DNA of 5,636 nt from an uncultured Alphaproteobacteria bacterium (GTDB lineage: Bacteria > Pseudomonadota > Alphaproteobacteria > Rs-D84): NCBI GenBank assembly GCA_937901165.1, contig CALCGS010000022.1:1-5636 (forward strand). The letters are read 5' to 3'. The notes below the pieces were generated by a model, which worked only from the letters and a program-made list of their open reading frames with translations, was not told the origin of the DNA and did not search any database. This document shows, one piece after another, positions 1-5,636 of the stretch. Position 1 is the first letter of the stretch; each line of letters begins with the position of its first letter. The translations under genes were made by a program, and so were the position numbers.

Positions 1-742
1 GTTAAATCCACAAGGTGTTCCTTCTCGTATGAATATTGGTCAGATATTAGAAACACACCTTGGAATGGCTGCACGTACACTAGGAAAACAGATTGGCGAT
101 TTGTTGGATGAAGTAAAACAAAAACGTGCTGTGACTGATGATTTGCGTCATATTATGGGCAAAATATACGGTAAGGATGTTGCGGAAAAACTGGAAAAAA
201 TGAAAGATGCTGATGTTCGTGCAGAGGCTGAATTATTGCGCGATGGTGTTCCTATGGCGACCCCAACATTTGACGGTGCAAGTCCAGAAGATATTCGTAG
301 CATGTTAAAGATGGCAAAACTTCCAGAAACAGGTCAATTTACATTATATGATGGAATGACTGGTGAAAAGTTTGCTCGTCCTGTAACTGTCGGTGTTATG
401 TATATGCTGAAATTACATCACTTTGTGGATGAAAAGATTCACGCACGTAGCGTTGGAAATTATTCACTTGTCACACAACAACCATTATCTGGTAAGGCAC
501 ACATGGGTGGCCAGAGACTTGGAGAAATGGAAGTTTGGGCATTGGAAGCACACGGTGCGGCACATTTATTACGCGAAATGTTGACTGTAAAATCAGACGA
601 TATTGTTGGACGTAACAAAATGTACGAAGCGATTATTTCAGGAAATAACGATATACAAACTGGCACACCAGAAGCGTTTAATGTGTTTGTTCGTGAATTA
701 CGCGGTTTAGGTTTGTCAATGGAACCAAAGAAAATAGATTAG
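1..742 (+). CDS. rpoB: RNA polymerase beta subunit, C-terminal part (5' truncated by window)
   Basis: This is the last 246 codons of rpoB, read in frame from base 2; the gene begins before the window. The first codons give LNPQGVPSRMNIGQ, the conserved beta motif near the C-terminal third of the active-centre region (NPxGVPSRMN in the family). Further on are YDGMTGEKF, the MYMLKLHHFVDEKIHARS segment, SLVTQQPL and GGQRLGEMEVWALEA (bases 506-550), all hallmark beta motifs that help form the RNA-DNA hybrid site and the clamp and switch contacts with beta'. The protein ends ELRGLGLSMEPKKID and stops with TAG at 740-742, a normal end for the family and not a truncation. The rifampicin-binding region lies upstream and is not visible. 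The product forms the RNA polymerase core with beta' (rpoC, next gene, 82 bases downstream), alpha and omega. The identification is essentially certain; the true start cannot be seen. Confidence 0.98.
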   Translation, partial: LNPQGVPSRMNIGQILETHLGMAARTLGKQIGDLLDEVKQKRAVTDDLRHIMGKIYGKDVAEKLEKMKDADVRAEAELLRDGVPMATPTFDGASPEDIRSMLKMAKLPETGQFTLYDGMTGEKFARPVTVGVMYMLKLHHFVDEKIHARSVGNYSLVTQQPLSGKAHMGGQRLGEMEVWALEAHGAAHLLREMLTVKSDDIVGRNKMYEAIISGNNDIQTGTPEAFNVFVRELRGLGLSMEPKKID

Positions 743-810
743 TGGCGGCGGGCGCATGCCAGGGTTTCTTTAACCTTGGCACGTTGCCATTTGGCACTTT
801 TAAGAGATTA
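743..810 (+). promoter_or_regulatory. Structured rpoB-rpoC intergenic leader with competing hairpins
   Basis: The spacer is markedly richer in G and C (especially 743-764) than the genes around it and holds several inverted repeats. Hairpin 1 pairs 757-766 with 772-781 (10 bp, one G-U, 5-base loop). A short hairpin 3 pairs TGCC 785-788 with GGCA 793-796 and is followed by TTTT at 798-801. An alternative hairpin 2 pairs TGGCA 777-781 with TGCCA 785-789 and excludes both. A further option pairs 743-749 with 783-789 (two G-U) around hairpin 1. The heptamer TTGGCAC occurs twice, at 776-782 and 791-797. Hairpin 3 with four Ts is too weak to be a confident terminator, and rpoC must be expressed, so partial attenuation, RNA processing or a protein site are all possible. 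The repeats are seen directly; any function is inference. Confidence 0.45.
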
Positions 811-816
811 AAGGAG
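811..816 (+). promoter_or_regulatory. Shine-Dalgarno of rpoC
   Basis: AAGGAG lies 8 bases before the ATG at 825, an ideal spacing, and supports that start over the next in-frame ATG at 834 (codon 4). Confidence 0.9.
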
Positions 817-824
817 CATAATAT

Positions 825-3800
825 ATGACAAATATGTTGCAAAAGGTATTTGGACAAATAGACAATAAAGAACAATTTGATGCATTGCGTATAACAATTG
901 CATCGCCAGAACAAATATTGTCTTGGTCAAAGGGAGAGGTAAAAAAACCAGAAACAATAAATTATCATTCTTTGAAACCAGAAGATGAAGGATTGTTCTG
1001 TCAAAAAATATTTGGTCCTGTAAAGGATTACGAATGTGCATGTGGTAAATATAAACGCATGAAAAATCGTGGAACGATTTGTGAAAAATGTGGGGTAGAG
1101 GTTGGACCATCTGATGTTCGTCGTGAACGTATGGGTCATATAAAGTTGGCTGTACCTGTTGCACACACATGGTTTTTACGTGAAGGTAAAATCGCAACTT
1201 TATTAAATAATTTACCACAAAAGAAATTAGAATTGGTTGTTTCTTATAATGCGTATATTGTTATAGAACCAGGATTGACTTCGTTAAAACAATATGATGT
1301 TATTGACGATGACGAATACCAGGCAAAAAAAGAAGAATACGGCGAAGATTCTTTCCGTGTTGGTATTGGTGCCGAAGGAATACGTGAAATAATTTCTAAT
1401 TTGGATATGGGTGATGAAAGAACACGTTTGCGTGCTGAATTGGCAGAAACCAAATCAGAATCAAAACGTAAAGCTATTATCAAACAATTAAAATTGGTTG
1501 AATCTTTCTTGGATTCAAAAACAGAACCTGCATGGATGTTGCCGGATATAATTCCTGTAATTCCACCAGAAATGCGTCCATTGGTGACATTGGATGCGGG
1601 GCATGTTGCTGCATCTGATTTGAACGATTTGTATCGTCGTGTAATTATTCGTAACAATCGTTTGAAAAAGTTTATGGAAATGCGCGCACCAGACATCATT
1701 ATTCGTAATGAAAAACGTATGTTGCAAGAAGCGGTTGATTCTTTGTTCGATAACGGACACAAGGCACGTCCAATGGTATCCCAGAATCGTCGTCCATTGA
1801 AATCTTTATCTGATTCATTGCGTGGAAAATCTGGTCGTTTCCGTATGAATATGTTGGGTAAACGTGTTGATTATTCTGGACGTAGTGTTATTACACCTGG
1901 ACCAACCTTGAAGATGCATCAGGTTGGATTACCAAAAATGATGGCTTTGGAATTGTTTAAACCATTTGTATTTGCACGTTTGTTAAATGGTAATTATGCA
2001 AACACATTAAAGACTGCACGTAAAATGGTTGAAAATGGTGAAGACATTGTATGGGAAATGTTGGAAAAGGTTATATATCAACATCCAGTATTATTAAACC
2101 GTGCACCATCATTACACAGATTATCTTTGATTGCATTTGAACCTGTTTTGATAGAAGGCAAGGCAATTCGTTTGCATCCATTGGTATGTAAAGGATTTAA
2201 TGCTGACTTTGACGGTGACCAGATGTCTGTTCACGTTCCAATTTCATTAGAGGCTCAATTGGAAGCACGTACACTGATGTTATCAACCAACAACGTGTTA
2301 TCACCTGCAAGTGGTGAACCTATGACTGTGTTATCACAGGATATGGTGTTAGGGATTTACTATATTTCATTAATGAACGGTGAACATAGTGAAAAATCAC
2401 CACGTTTTTCTGGTATGGATGAAGTACAACTTGCGTTGCAAAATAAAAACATCACATTACACACACCAATATATGCACGTGTAAATGGTAAAACTTATGC
2501 AACAACTGCGGGTCGTATGATACTTGGTGAATTATTACCAAAAACTGACAAAATGCCATTTGATTTGGTAAACAAAGTTATGCCGAGTAAAGAAATCAAG
2601 GCTTTATTGGCAACGACTTATGAACGTTGTGGCGATAAAGAAATGATTTTGTTGGCTGACGCATTAAAGAACACTGGGTTTGAACAGGCTGCACGTAGTG
2701 GAATATCCATTGGGTTTGACGATGTTGTAATTCCAGAAGAAAAAGAAGAAATTTTGGCCAAGGCTAACAAGGCAGCCAAAGAAATTGAAGACCAATATCA
2801 AAACGGTTTGTTGTCTGGTGGTGAAAGACACAATAAATTGATTGATTTGTGGCAAAAAACAACAGATACATTGGGTGATTTGGCATATGCTACATTGGGT
2901 AAAACGACTGGTGAAAACTGGAATTCTATTCACATGATGGCATTATCTGGCGCGCGTGGTTCCAAGGGGCAGATTCAACAGTTGGCTGGTATGCGTGGCA
3001 TGATGCAGAAACCAGACGGTTCAATTATCGAAGTTCCTATTACATCAAACTTTAAAGAAGGTTTGACAATGTCTGAATACTTTACTTCGACACACGGTGC
3101 GCGTAAGGGTATGTCGGATACGGCTTTGAAAACCGCAGAGGCTGGATATTTGACACGTCGTTTGGTTGAATTGGCACAAAATACAGTTATTACAGAACAC
3201 GATTGTGGTACAGAAGATTTTATTACAGCACGTCCTGTATATCAAGGTTCTACATTGACCGTTAAATTGGGTGATGTTGTTTTGGGACGTACCGCTGCAC
3301 ATGATGTTATACATCCTGTTACCAAAGAAGTAATTGTAAAGGCGGGCGAATTGATTACACGTGCTGCATCAAAGCAAATCAACGATTCTGGGTTGCCAAG
3401 TGTTGATGTTCGCAGTGTTTTGACATGTCATAGTGATGGTTTATGTGCAAAATGTTATGGAATGGATTTATCGCGTAACGCATTGGTGCATGTTGGGGAA
3501 CCTGTCGGTGTTATTGCCGGACAATCTATTGGTGAACCTGGAACACAGTTAACTTTGCGTACTTTCCATATTGGTGGTATTGCTGAAAGTAGTGCAGAAA
3601 GTCACTATATTGAAATGCCTGTGGCTGGTAAGATAAAATTATCAAATGTAAATACGATTACAAATTCTGATGGCCGTATAGTTGTATTATCACGTAACGG
3701 TGAAATATCTGTTGTTGATGATAAGGGTGCAAAATTATTTGGCTGTGCATTACCATACGCATCTATGTTGATTGTAAATGAAGGCGATAATGTTGAAAAG

Positions 3801-4934
3801 GGTGCCAAAGTTGCAGAATGGGATCCTTATTCCAATACAATTATTGCTGAAAAAGACGGTATAGTTGCGTTTAACGATTTAATAGAAAATGTATCTTTAC
3901 AAGAAGAAGTTGATGCAACAACTGGAATTGTATCGAACAAGGTTATAAATTGGAAAAATAACACCAAAAAGGCTTTAAAACCTGCTGTTACATTGGTTGA
4001 TGACAAGGGGAATGTAATATCCTTGGGTGGCAAAAAGATTGCTGAATATTTATTGCCTATGTATTCGGTATTAAATGTATCAAATGGTGACAAGGTTGTT
4101 GCTGGTGATATTTTGGCACGTATTCCTGTACAAACCAAACGTACAAGCGATATTACCGGCGGTCTGCCACGTGTTGAAGAATTATTAGAAGTTCGTCGTC
4201 CTGCAAATCCTGCATTATTGGCAGAGGTTGATGGAACAATAGAATTGGAAGATTCCAAGAACAAAATAATAATTCGTATTGAACCAGATGATGGTACTGC
4301 ACCTGTTGAATACGCTGTACCAAAGGGAACGAATTTGTTGGTACGCAGTGGGGACACTGTTAAAAAGGCTGATAAATTGGTTGATGGTGAACCTGTACCC
4401 CAGGATATATTGCGTATATTGGGACAAAAGGCATTGGCAACATTTATGGTTGAACAGATTCAGCAGGTTTATCGTTTACAGGGCGTGACAATCAATGACA
4501 AACACATTGAAATATTGATACGTGAAATGACACGTCGTGTTGAAATCGCAAATCCTGGTGATACTGGGTTCTTGATGGGTCAGGTTGTTGATCGTGTTGA
4601 TTTTGAAGAAGAAAATGCTCGTGTTATTCATGATAATGGTCGTCCAGCAGAAGCATCCCAGGTTTTGGTTGGGTTGACGCGTGCATCATTGACATCACGT
4701 TCGTTTATATCTAATGCATCGTTCCAACAAACAACAAAGGTTTTGGTTGATGCAGCGATAAGCGGTGCAACAGATAAATTGGTTGGTATAAATGAAAACT
4801 TGATTGTTGGACGTTTGATACCAATTGGAACTGGTGCATACGTACGTCGTGTTCGTGAAATTGCCAAGGCTGAAGAAAATGCTGAAAAATTGGCACGCGA
4901 AGGTAAGGCACATCAACAATTATTAGATGTGTAA
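825..4934 (+). CDS. rpoC: RNA polymerase beta' subunit
   Basis: Complete 1369-residue beta', the catalytic large subunit of RNA polymerase. Domains in order: the N-terminal clamp zinc site with C71, C73, C86 and C89; the switch/lid region around RFRMNMLGKRVDYSGR (338-353); the catalytic loop NADFDGD (459-465), whose D461, D463 and D465 bind the active-site magnesium; the bridge helix around STHGARKGMSDTALKTAEAG (755-774); the second zinc site C794, C868, C874 and C877, with the same spacings as in E. coli; and the trigger loop starting near 905 with R912 and H915. A roughly 185-residue SI3 insertion (about 922-1105) splits the trigger loop, which resumes at ITGGLPRVEELLE; SI3 at this place is typical of proteobacteria. 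The C-terminal segment NENLIVGRLIPIGTG is conserved. Length is a little below E. coli's 1407, partly from a shorter tail. The frame is intact. Position 911 is Leu where E. coli has Met932. The gene follows rpoB by 82 bases, probably in one operon, and ends with TAA. Confidence 0.99.
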   Translation: MTNMLQKVFGQIDNKEQFDALRITIASPEQILSWSKGEVKKPETINYHSLKPEDEGLFCQKIFGPVKDYECACGKYKRMKNRGTICEKCGVEVGPSDVRRERMGHIKLAVPVAHTWFLREGKIATLLNNLPQKKLELVVSYNAYIVIEPGLTSLKQYDVIDDDEYQAKKEEYGEDSFRVGIGAEGIREIISNLDMGDERTRLRAELAETKSESKRKAIIKQLKLVESFLDSKTEPAWMLPDIIPVIPPEMRPLVTLDAGHVAASDLNDLYRRVIIRNNRLKKFMEMRAPDIIIRNEKRMLQEAVDSLFDNGHKARPMVSQNRRPLKSLSDSLRGKSGRFRMNMLGKRVDYSGRSVITPGPTLKMHQVGLPKMMALELFKPFVFARLLNGNYANTLKTARKMVENGEDIVWEMLEKVIYQHPVLLNRAPSLHRLSLIAFEPVLIEGKAIRLHPLVCKGFNADFDGDQMSVHVPISLEAQLEARTLMLSTNNVLSPASGEPMTVLSQDMVLGIYYISLMNGEHSEKSPRFSGMDEVQLALQNKNITLHTPIYARVNGKTYATTAGRMILGELLPKTDKMPFDLVNKVMPSKEIKALLATTYERCGDKEMILLADALKNTGFEQAARSGISIGFDDVVIPEEKEEILAKANKAAKEIEDQYQNGLLSGGERHNKLIDLWQKTTDTLGDLAYATLGKTTGENWNSIHMMALSGARGSKGQIQQLAGMRGMMQKPDGSIIEVPITSNFKEGLTMSEYFTSTHGARKGMSDTALKTAEAGYLTRRLVELAQNTVITEHDCGTEDFITARPVYQGSTLTVKLGDVVLGRTAAHDVIHPVTKEVIVKAGELITRAASKQINDSGLPSVDVRSVLTCHSDGLCAKCYGMDLSRNALVHVGEPVGVIAGQSIGEPGTQLTLRTFHIGGIAESSAESHYIEMPVAGKIKLSNVNTITNSDGRIVVLSRNGEISVVDDKGAKLFGCALPYASMLIVNEGDNVEKGAKVAEWDPYSNTIIAEKDGIVAFNDLIENVSLQEEVDATTGIVSNKVINWKNNTKKALKPAVTLVDDKGNVISLGGKKIAEYLLPMYSVLNVSNGDKVVAGDILARIPVQTKRTSDITGGLPRVEELLEVRRPANPALLAEVDGTIELEDSKNKIIIRIEPDDGTAPVEYAVPKGTNLLVRSGDTVKKADKLVDGEPVPQDILRILGQKALATFMVEQIQQVYRLQGVTINDKHIEILIREMTRRVEIANPGDTGFLMGQVVDRVDFEEENARVIHDNGRPAEASQVLVGLTRASLTSRSFISNASFQQTTKVLVDAAISGATDKLVGINENLIVGRLIPIGTGAYVRRVREIAKAEENAEKLAREGKAHQQLLDV

Positions 4935-4942
4935 ACAAATGC

Positions 4943-4978
4943 TGTTTGGTTTGTGTAATAATTTGCACAAACCAAACA
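4943..4978 (+). terminator. Perfect 13-bp stem-loop after rpoC
   Basis: TGTTTGGTTTGTG (4943-4955) is exactly repeated inverted at 4966-4978, with a 10-base loop (an extra T-G wobble can close it to 8). It starts 8 bases after the rpoC stop. On the + strand it is followed by A6 and not by a T tract, so alone it is not a classic intrinsic terminator; it may act with the adjoining hairpin, stabilise the 3' end of the rpoBC transcript, or be a processing site. The inverted repeat is certain; the role is inferred. Confidence 0.6.
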
Positions 4979-5002
4979 AAAAAGTTTATTGTAAAACTTT
5001 TT
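4979..5002 (+). terminator. AT-rich hairpin with T5, probable terminator partner
   Basis: AAAAAGTTT (4979-4987) pairs perfectly with AAACTTTTT (4994-5002), leaving a 6-base loop. The 3' arm ends in five Ts followed by CTT. It directly abuts the preceding 13-bp stem-loop. An A-tract/T-tract stem with a GC-poor core is weak on its own, but stacked behind the first hairpin it makes an end for the rpoBC transcript plausible. Confidence 0.45.
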
Positions 5003-5003
5003 C

Positions 5004-5031
5004 TTGCAATAGACGAATAATATAATAAAAT
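5004..5031 (+). promoter_or_regulatory. Candidate promoter for rpmF
   Basis: TTGCAA (5004-5009, four of six matches to the sigma-70 -35 box) is followed after 16 bases by TAAAAT (5026-5031, five of six matches to the -10 box). An overlapping perfect TATAAT lies at 5021-5026 but has no well-placed -35. Transcription would begin near 5038, leaving a leader of about 25 bases before the rpmF ATG. It sits immediately after the post-rpoC stem-loops, as expected for a new transcription unit. In AT-rich DNA such boxes arise by chance, so confidence is moderate. Confidence 0.45.
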
Positions 5032-5051
5032 AACACTTTGTTATAGAATAA

Positions 5052-5056
5052 AAGGA
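5052..5056 (+). promoter_or_regulatory. Shine-Dalgarno of rpmF
   Basis: AAGGA ends 7 bases before the ATG at 5064, in an A-rich context. It fixes the start of this small gene. Confidence 0.8.
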
Positions 5057-5063
5057 TAAAGAA

Positions 5064-5213
5064 ATGGCAACACCAAGAAGTAAAACAAGTAAAGCACGTT
5101 CAGCACAACGTCGTTCACACGATGCGTTAAACGTAATGCCATGCAGTGTATGTAAATCTTGTGGTGAAAAGAAACGTCCACATCACGTTTGCCCTGCATG
5201 TGGTGCAAAATAA
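5064..5213 (+). CDS. rpmF: 50S ribosomal protein L32, short zinc-ribbon form
   Basis: A 49-residue protein starting MATPRSKTSKARSAQRRSHD, matching the L32 N-terminus (MAVPKxKTSxSRRxxRRSHxAL in the family), which is basic and threads into 23S rRNA. The C-terminal part is a zinc ribbon: C30-x2-C33-G-E, then KRPHHV, then C43-x2-C46-G. Such four-cysteine (C+) L32 forms exist in many bacteria, including some alphaproteobacteria, while E. coli and Rickettsia forms lack these cysteines. Two oddities are visible. An additional Cys27 creates an overlapping C27-x2-C30-x2-C33 run. The protein also stops right after the second cysteine pair (CGAK), without the usual tail of roughly ten residues (YNGREVV-like) that follows in C+ relatives. 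The downstream bases do not encode such a tail in any frame I read, so a simple frameshift is unlikely. It lies upstream of plsX, a common pairing, and has its own ribosome binding site. Confidence 0.93.
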   Translation: MATPRSKTSKARSAQRRSHDALNVMPCSVCKSCGEKKRPHHVCPACGAK

Positions 5214-5222
5214 TATTTAGAT

Positions 5223-5248
5223 AGGGCGACCATTTTGGTTGCCTTTCT
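5223..5248 (+). terminator. Probable intrinsic terminator after rpmF
   Basis: Bases 5223-5232 pair with 5236-5245 (10 bp with two G-U pairs, TTT loop), with a GC-rich core GGCGACC/GGTTGCC. The 3' arm runs into TTTCTGTTA, an imperfect T tract. It begins 9 bases after the rpmF stop, a typical place. Because plsX starts only about 20 bases beyond it, it may terminate partially, or plsX may have its own promoter. Confidence 0.55.
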
Positions 5249-5250
5249 GT

Positions 5251-5256
5251 TATAAT
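5251..5256 (+). promoter_or_regulatory. Possible -10 box of plsX
   Basis: A perfect TATAAT lies just after the putative rpmF terminator and 8 bases before the first plsX ATG. I find no convincing -35 box at 16-18 bases upstream, where the hairpin arm lies. If used, transcription would start near 5263 and the mRNA would be almost leaderless. Confidence 0.25.
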
Positions 5257-5264
5257 AAGTTGGT

Positions 5265-5636
5265 ATGGAAATGACATCATTAAACAAAAAAGTTATATCT
5301 ATTGATGCAATGGGGGGGGACAAGGGACCAACCGCTGTTTTGGGTGGAATAAACCAATTTTTGTATCAAAATGGGGAAGATGGGGTATTTTTCCGTATAT
5401 TTGGAAACGAAAGTGTTTTGAAACGCTTGTTATTAAAATATCCTCGTGTAAAAAGAAATTGTGAAATACTAAATGCACCAAATGCAATTAAACCAACGGA
5501 CAAGGTTCGTGATGTAATACGTCATGCAACTGATACATCTATGTATATGGCGGTAAAAGATGTTAGGGATGGTAATTCATCTGCGGTTGTGTCTGCTGGA
5601 AACACTGGTGTTTTGATGGCTTTGTCAAAATTAGCA
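5265..5636 (+). CDS. plsX: Phosphate acyltransferase PlsX, N-terminal part (3' truncated by window)
   Basis: An open frame running off the window end (124 codons from 5265). PlsX converts acyl-ACP and phosphate to acyl-phosphate, the donor used by PlsY to make lysophosphatidic acid, at the inner face of the membrane. Numbering from the ATG at 5271, the N-terminus reads KKVISIDAMGGDKGP (6-20), the conserved PlsX opening with D12, G15, G16 and D17, and the second signature SAGNTGVLMALSK lies at 108-120. The segment ATDTSMYMAVKDV (about 83-95) fits the family's SSM region. Two starts are possible, ATG 5265 and ATG 5271, as an in-frame TAA at 5256 rules out anything longer; neither has a strong Shine-Dalgarno, and MTSLNKKV from 5271 fits the family length best. 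The gene follows rpmF by about 50 bases, a known neighbourhood in which fabH often comes next (not visible here). A run of eight Gs encodes part of DAMGGD. Confidence 0.95.
   Translation, partial: MEMTSLNKKVISIDAMGGDKGPTAVLGGINQFLYQNGEDGVFFRIFGNESVLKRLLLKYPRVKRNCEILNAPNAIKPTDKVRDVIRHATDTSMYMAVKDVRDGNSSAVVSAGNTGVLMALSKLA

Noticed and set aside
785..801. Hairpin TGCC/GGCA followed by TTTT as a rho-independent terminator between rpoB and rpoC
   Set aside because: The stem is 4 bp with a 4-base loop and only four Ts, too weak to stop transcription reliably. It is kept only as part of the foldable spacer.
776..804. Possible promoter for rpoC: TTGGCA (776-781), 17 bases, TTTAAG (799-804)
   Set aside because: The -10 match is only four of six, and the first box is part of hairpin 1. 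Transcription would start at the Shine-Dalgarno itself. Co-transcription with rpoB is the simpler reading.
922..1218. Several overlapping minus-strand open frames at the start of rpoC
   Set aside because: Their translations are rich in Cys, His, Phe and Tyr, typical of antisense reading of AT-rich genes, and they cross the conserved zinc site of beta'.
1244..1762. Open reading frame of 172 codons on the minus strand inside rpoC
   Set aside because: It overlaps the conserved beta' coding region, has no ribosome binding site I can see, and its low-complexity Ser/Ile/Arg composition is the mirror of rpoC codons. It is an antisense shadow.
3827..4357. Open reading frame of 176 codons on the minus strand inside the rpoC SI3 region
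   Set aside because: The rpoC frame here is colinear with known beta' sequences, and the antisense product shows no recognisable motif. Its length follows from the rarity of some codons on the sense strand.
4279..4488. 69-codon + strand open frame within rpoC
   Set aside because: It is out of frame with the conserved beta' C-terminal region, lacks a ribosome binding site and resembles no family I know.
5214..5264. Frameshifted remnant of the L32 tail after the rpmF stop
   Set aside because: Reading the bases after 5210 in all three + frames gives nothing like the usual YNGREV tail, and a terminator hairpin begins at 5223.

Overview
The window is a housekeeping stretch from an AT-rich bacterium, most likely an alphaproteobacterium. 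The evidence is the proteobacterial form of RpoC (a lineage-type insertion, SI3, inside the trigger loop and good colinearity with the E. coli protein as I remember it), an RpoB C-terminus of proteobacterial type, and an rpmF-plsX pair, a neighbourhood known in alphaproteobacteria. Codon use is strongly biased to A/T-ending codons plus TTG for Leu and CGT for Arg in all four genes, so nothing looks recently acquired. I cannot name the genus; an AT-rich host-associated or uncultured lineage is plausible but is inference.

Layout, all on the + strand: (1) 1-742, the 3' end of rpoB (beta subunit of RNA polymerase), cut by the window edge; (2) 743-824, an 82-base gap that is unusually GC-rich for this sequence and full of competing inverted repeats, ending in a clear Shine-Dalgarno for rpoC; (3) 825-4934, complete rpoC (beta' subunit, 1369 aa) with catalytic and zinc motifs intact; (4) 4935-5063, a gap with two tandem stem-loops, then a candidate promoter and a good ribosome binding site; (5) 5064-5213, rpmF, a short (49 aa) zinc-ribbon form of ribosomal protein L32; (6) 5214-5264, a hairpin that looks like an intrinsic terminator followed by a TATAAT box; (7) 5265/5271-5636, the 5' part of plsX (phosphate acyltransferase of phospholipid synthesis), cut by the window edge.

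rpoB and rpoC are probably one transcript, giving the two large subunits of the RNA polymerase core. The stem-loops after rpoC and the promoter-like sequence after them suggest that rpmF starts a new transcription unit. rpmF and plsX link ribosome assembly and membrane lipid synthesis only by co-location. I see no mobile element, CRISPR array, tRNA or rRNA, and no convincing new multi-gene system. The points most worth checking are the foldable rpoB-rpoC spacer, the short extra-cysteine L32, the rpoC-rpmF-plsX junction (rpoC is not followed by rpsL-rpsG-fusA), and an eight-G run inside the conserved N-terminal motif of plsX.
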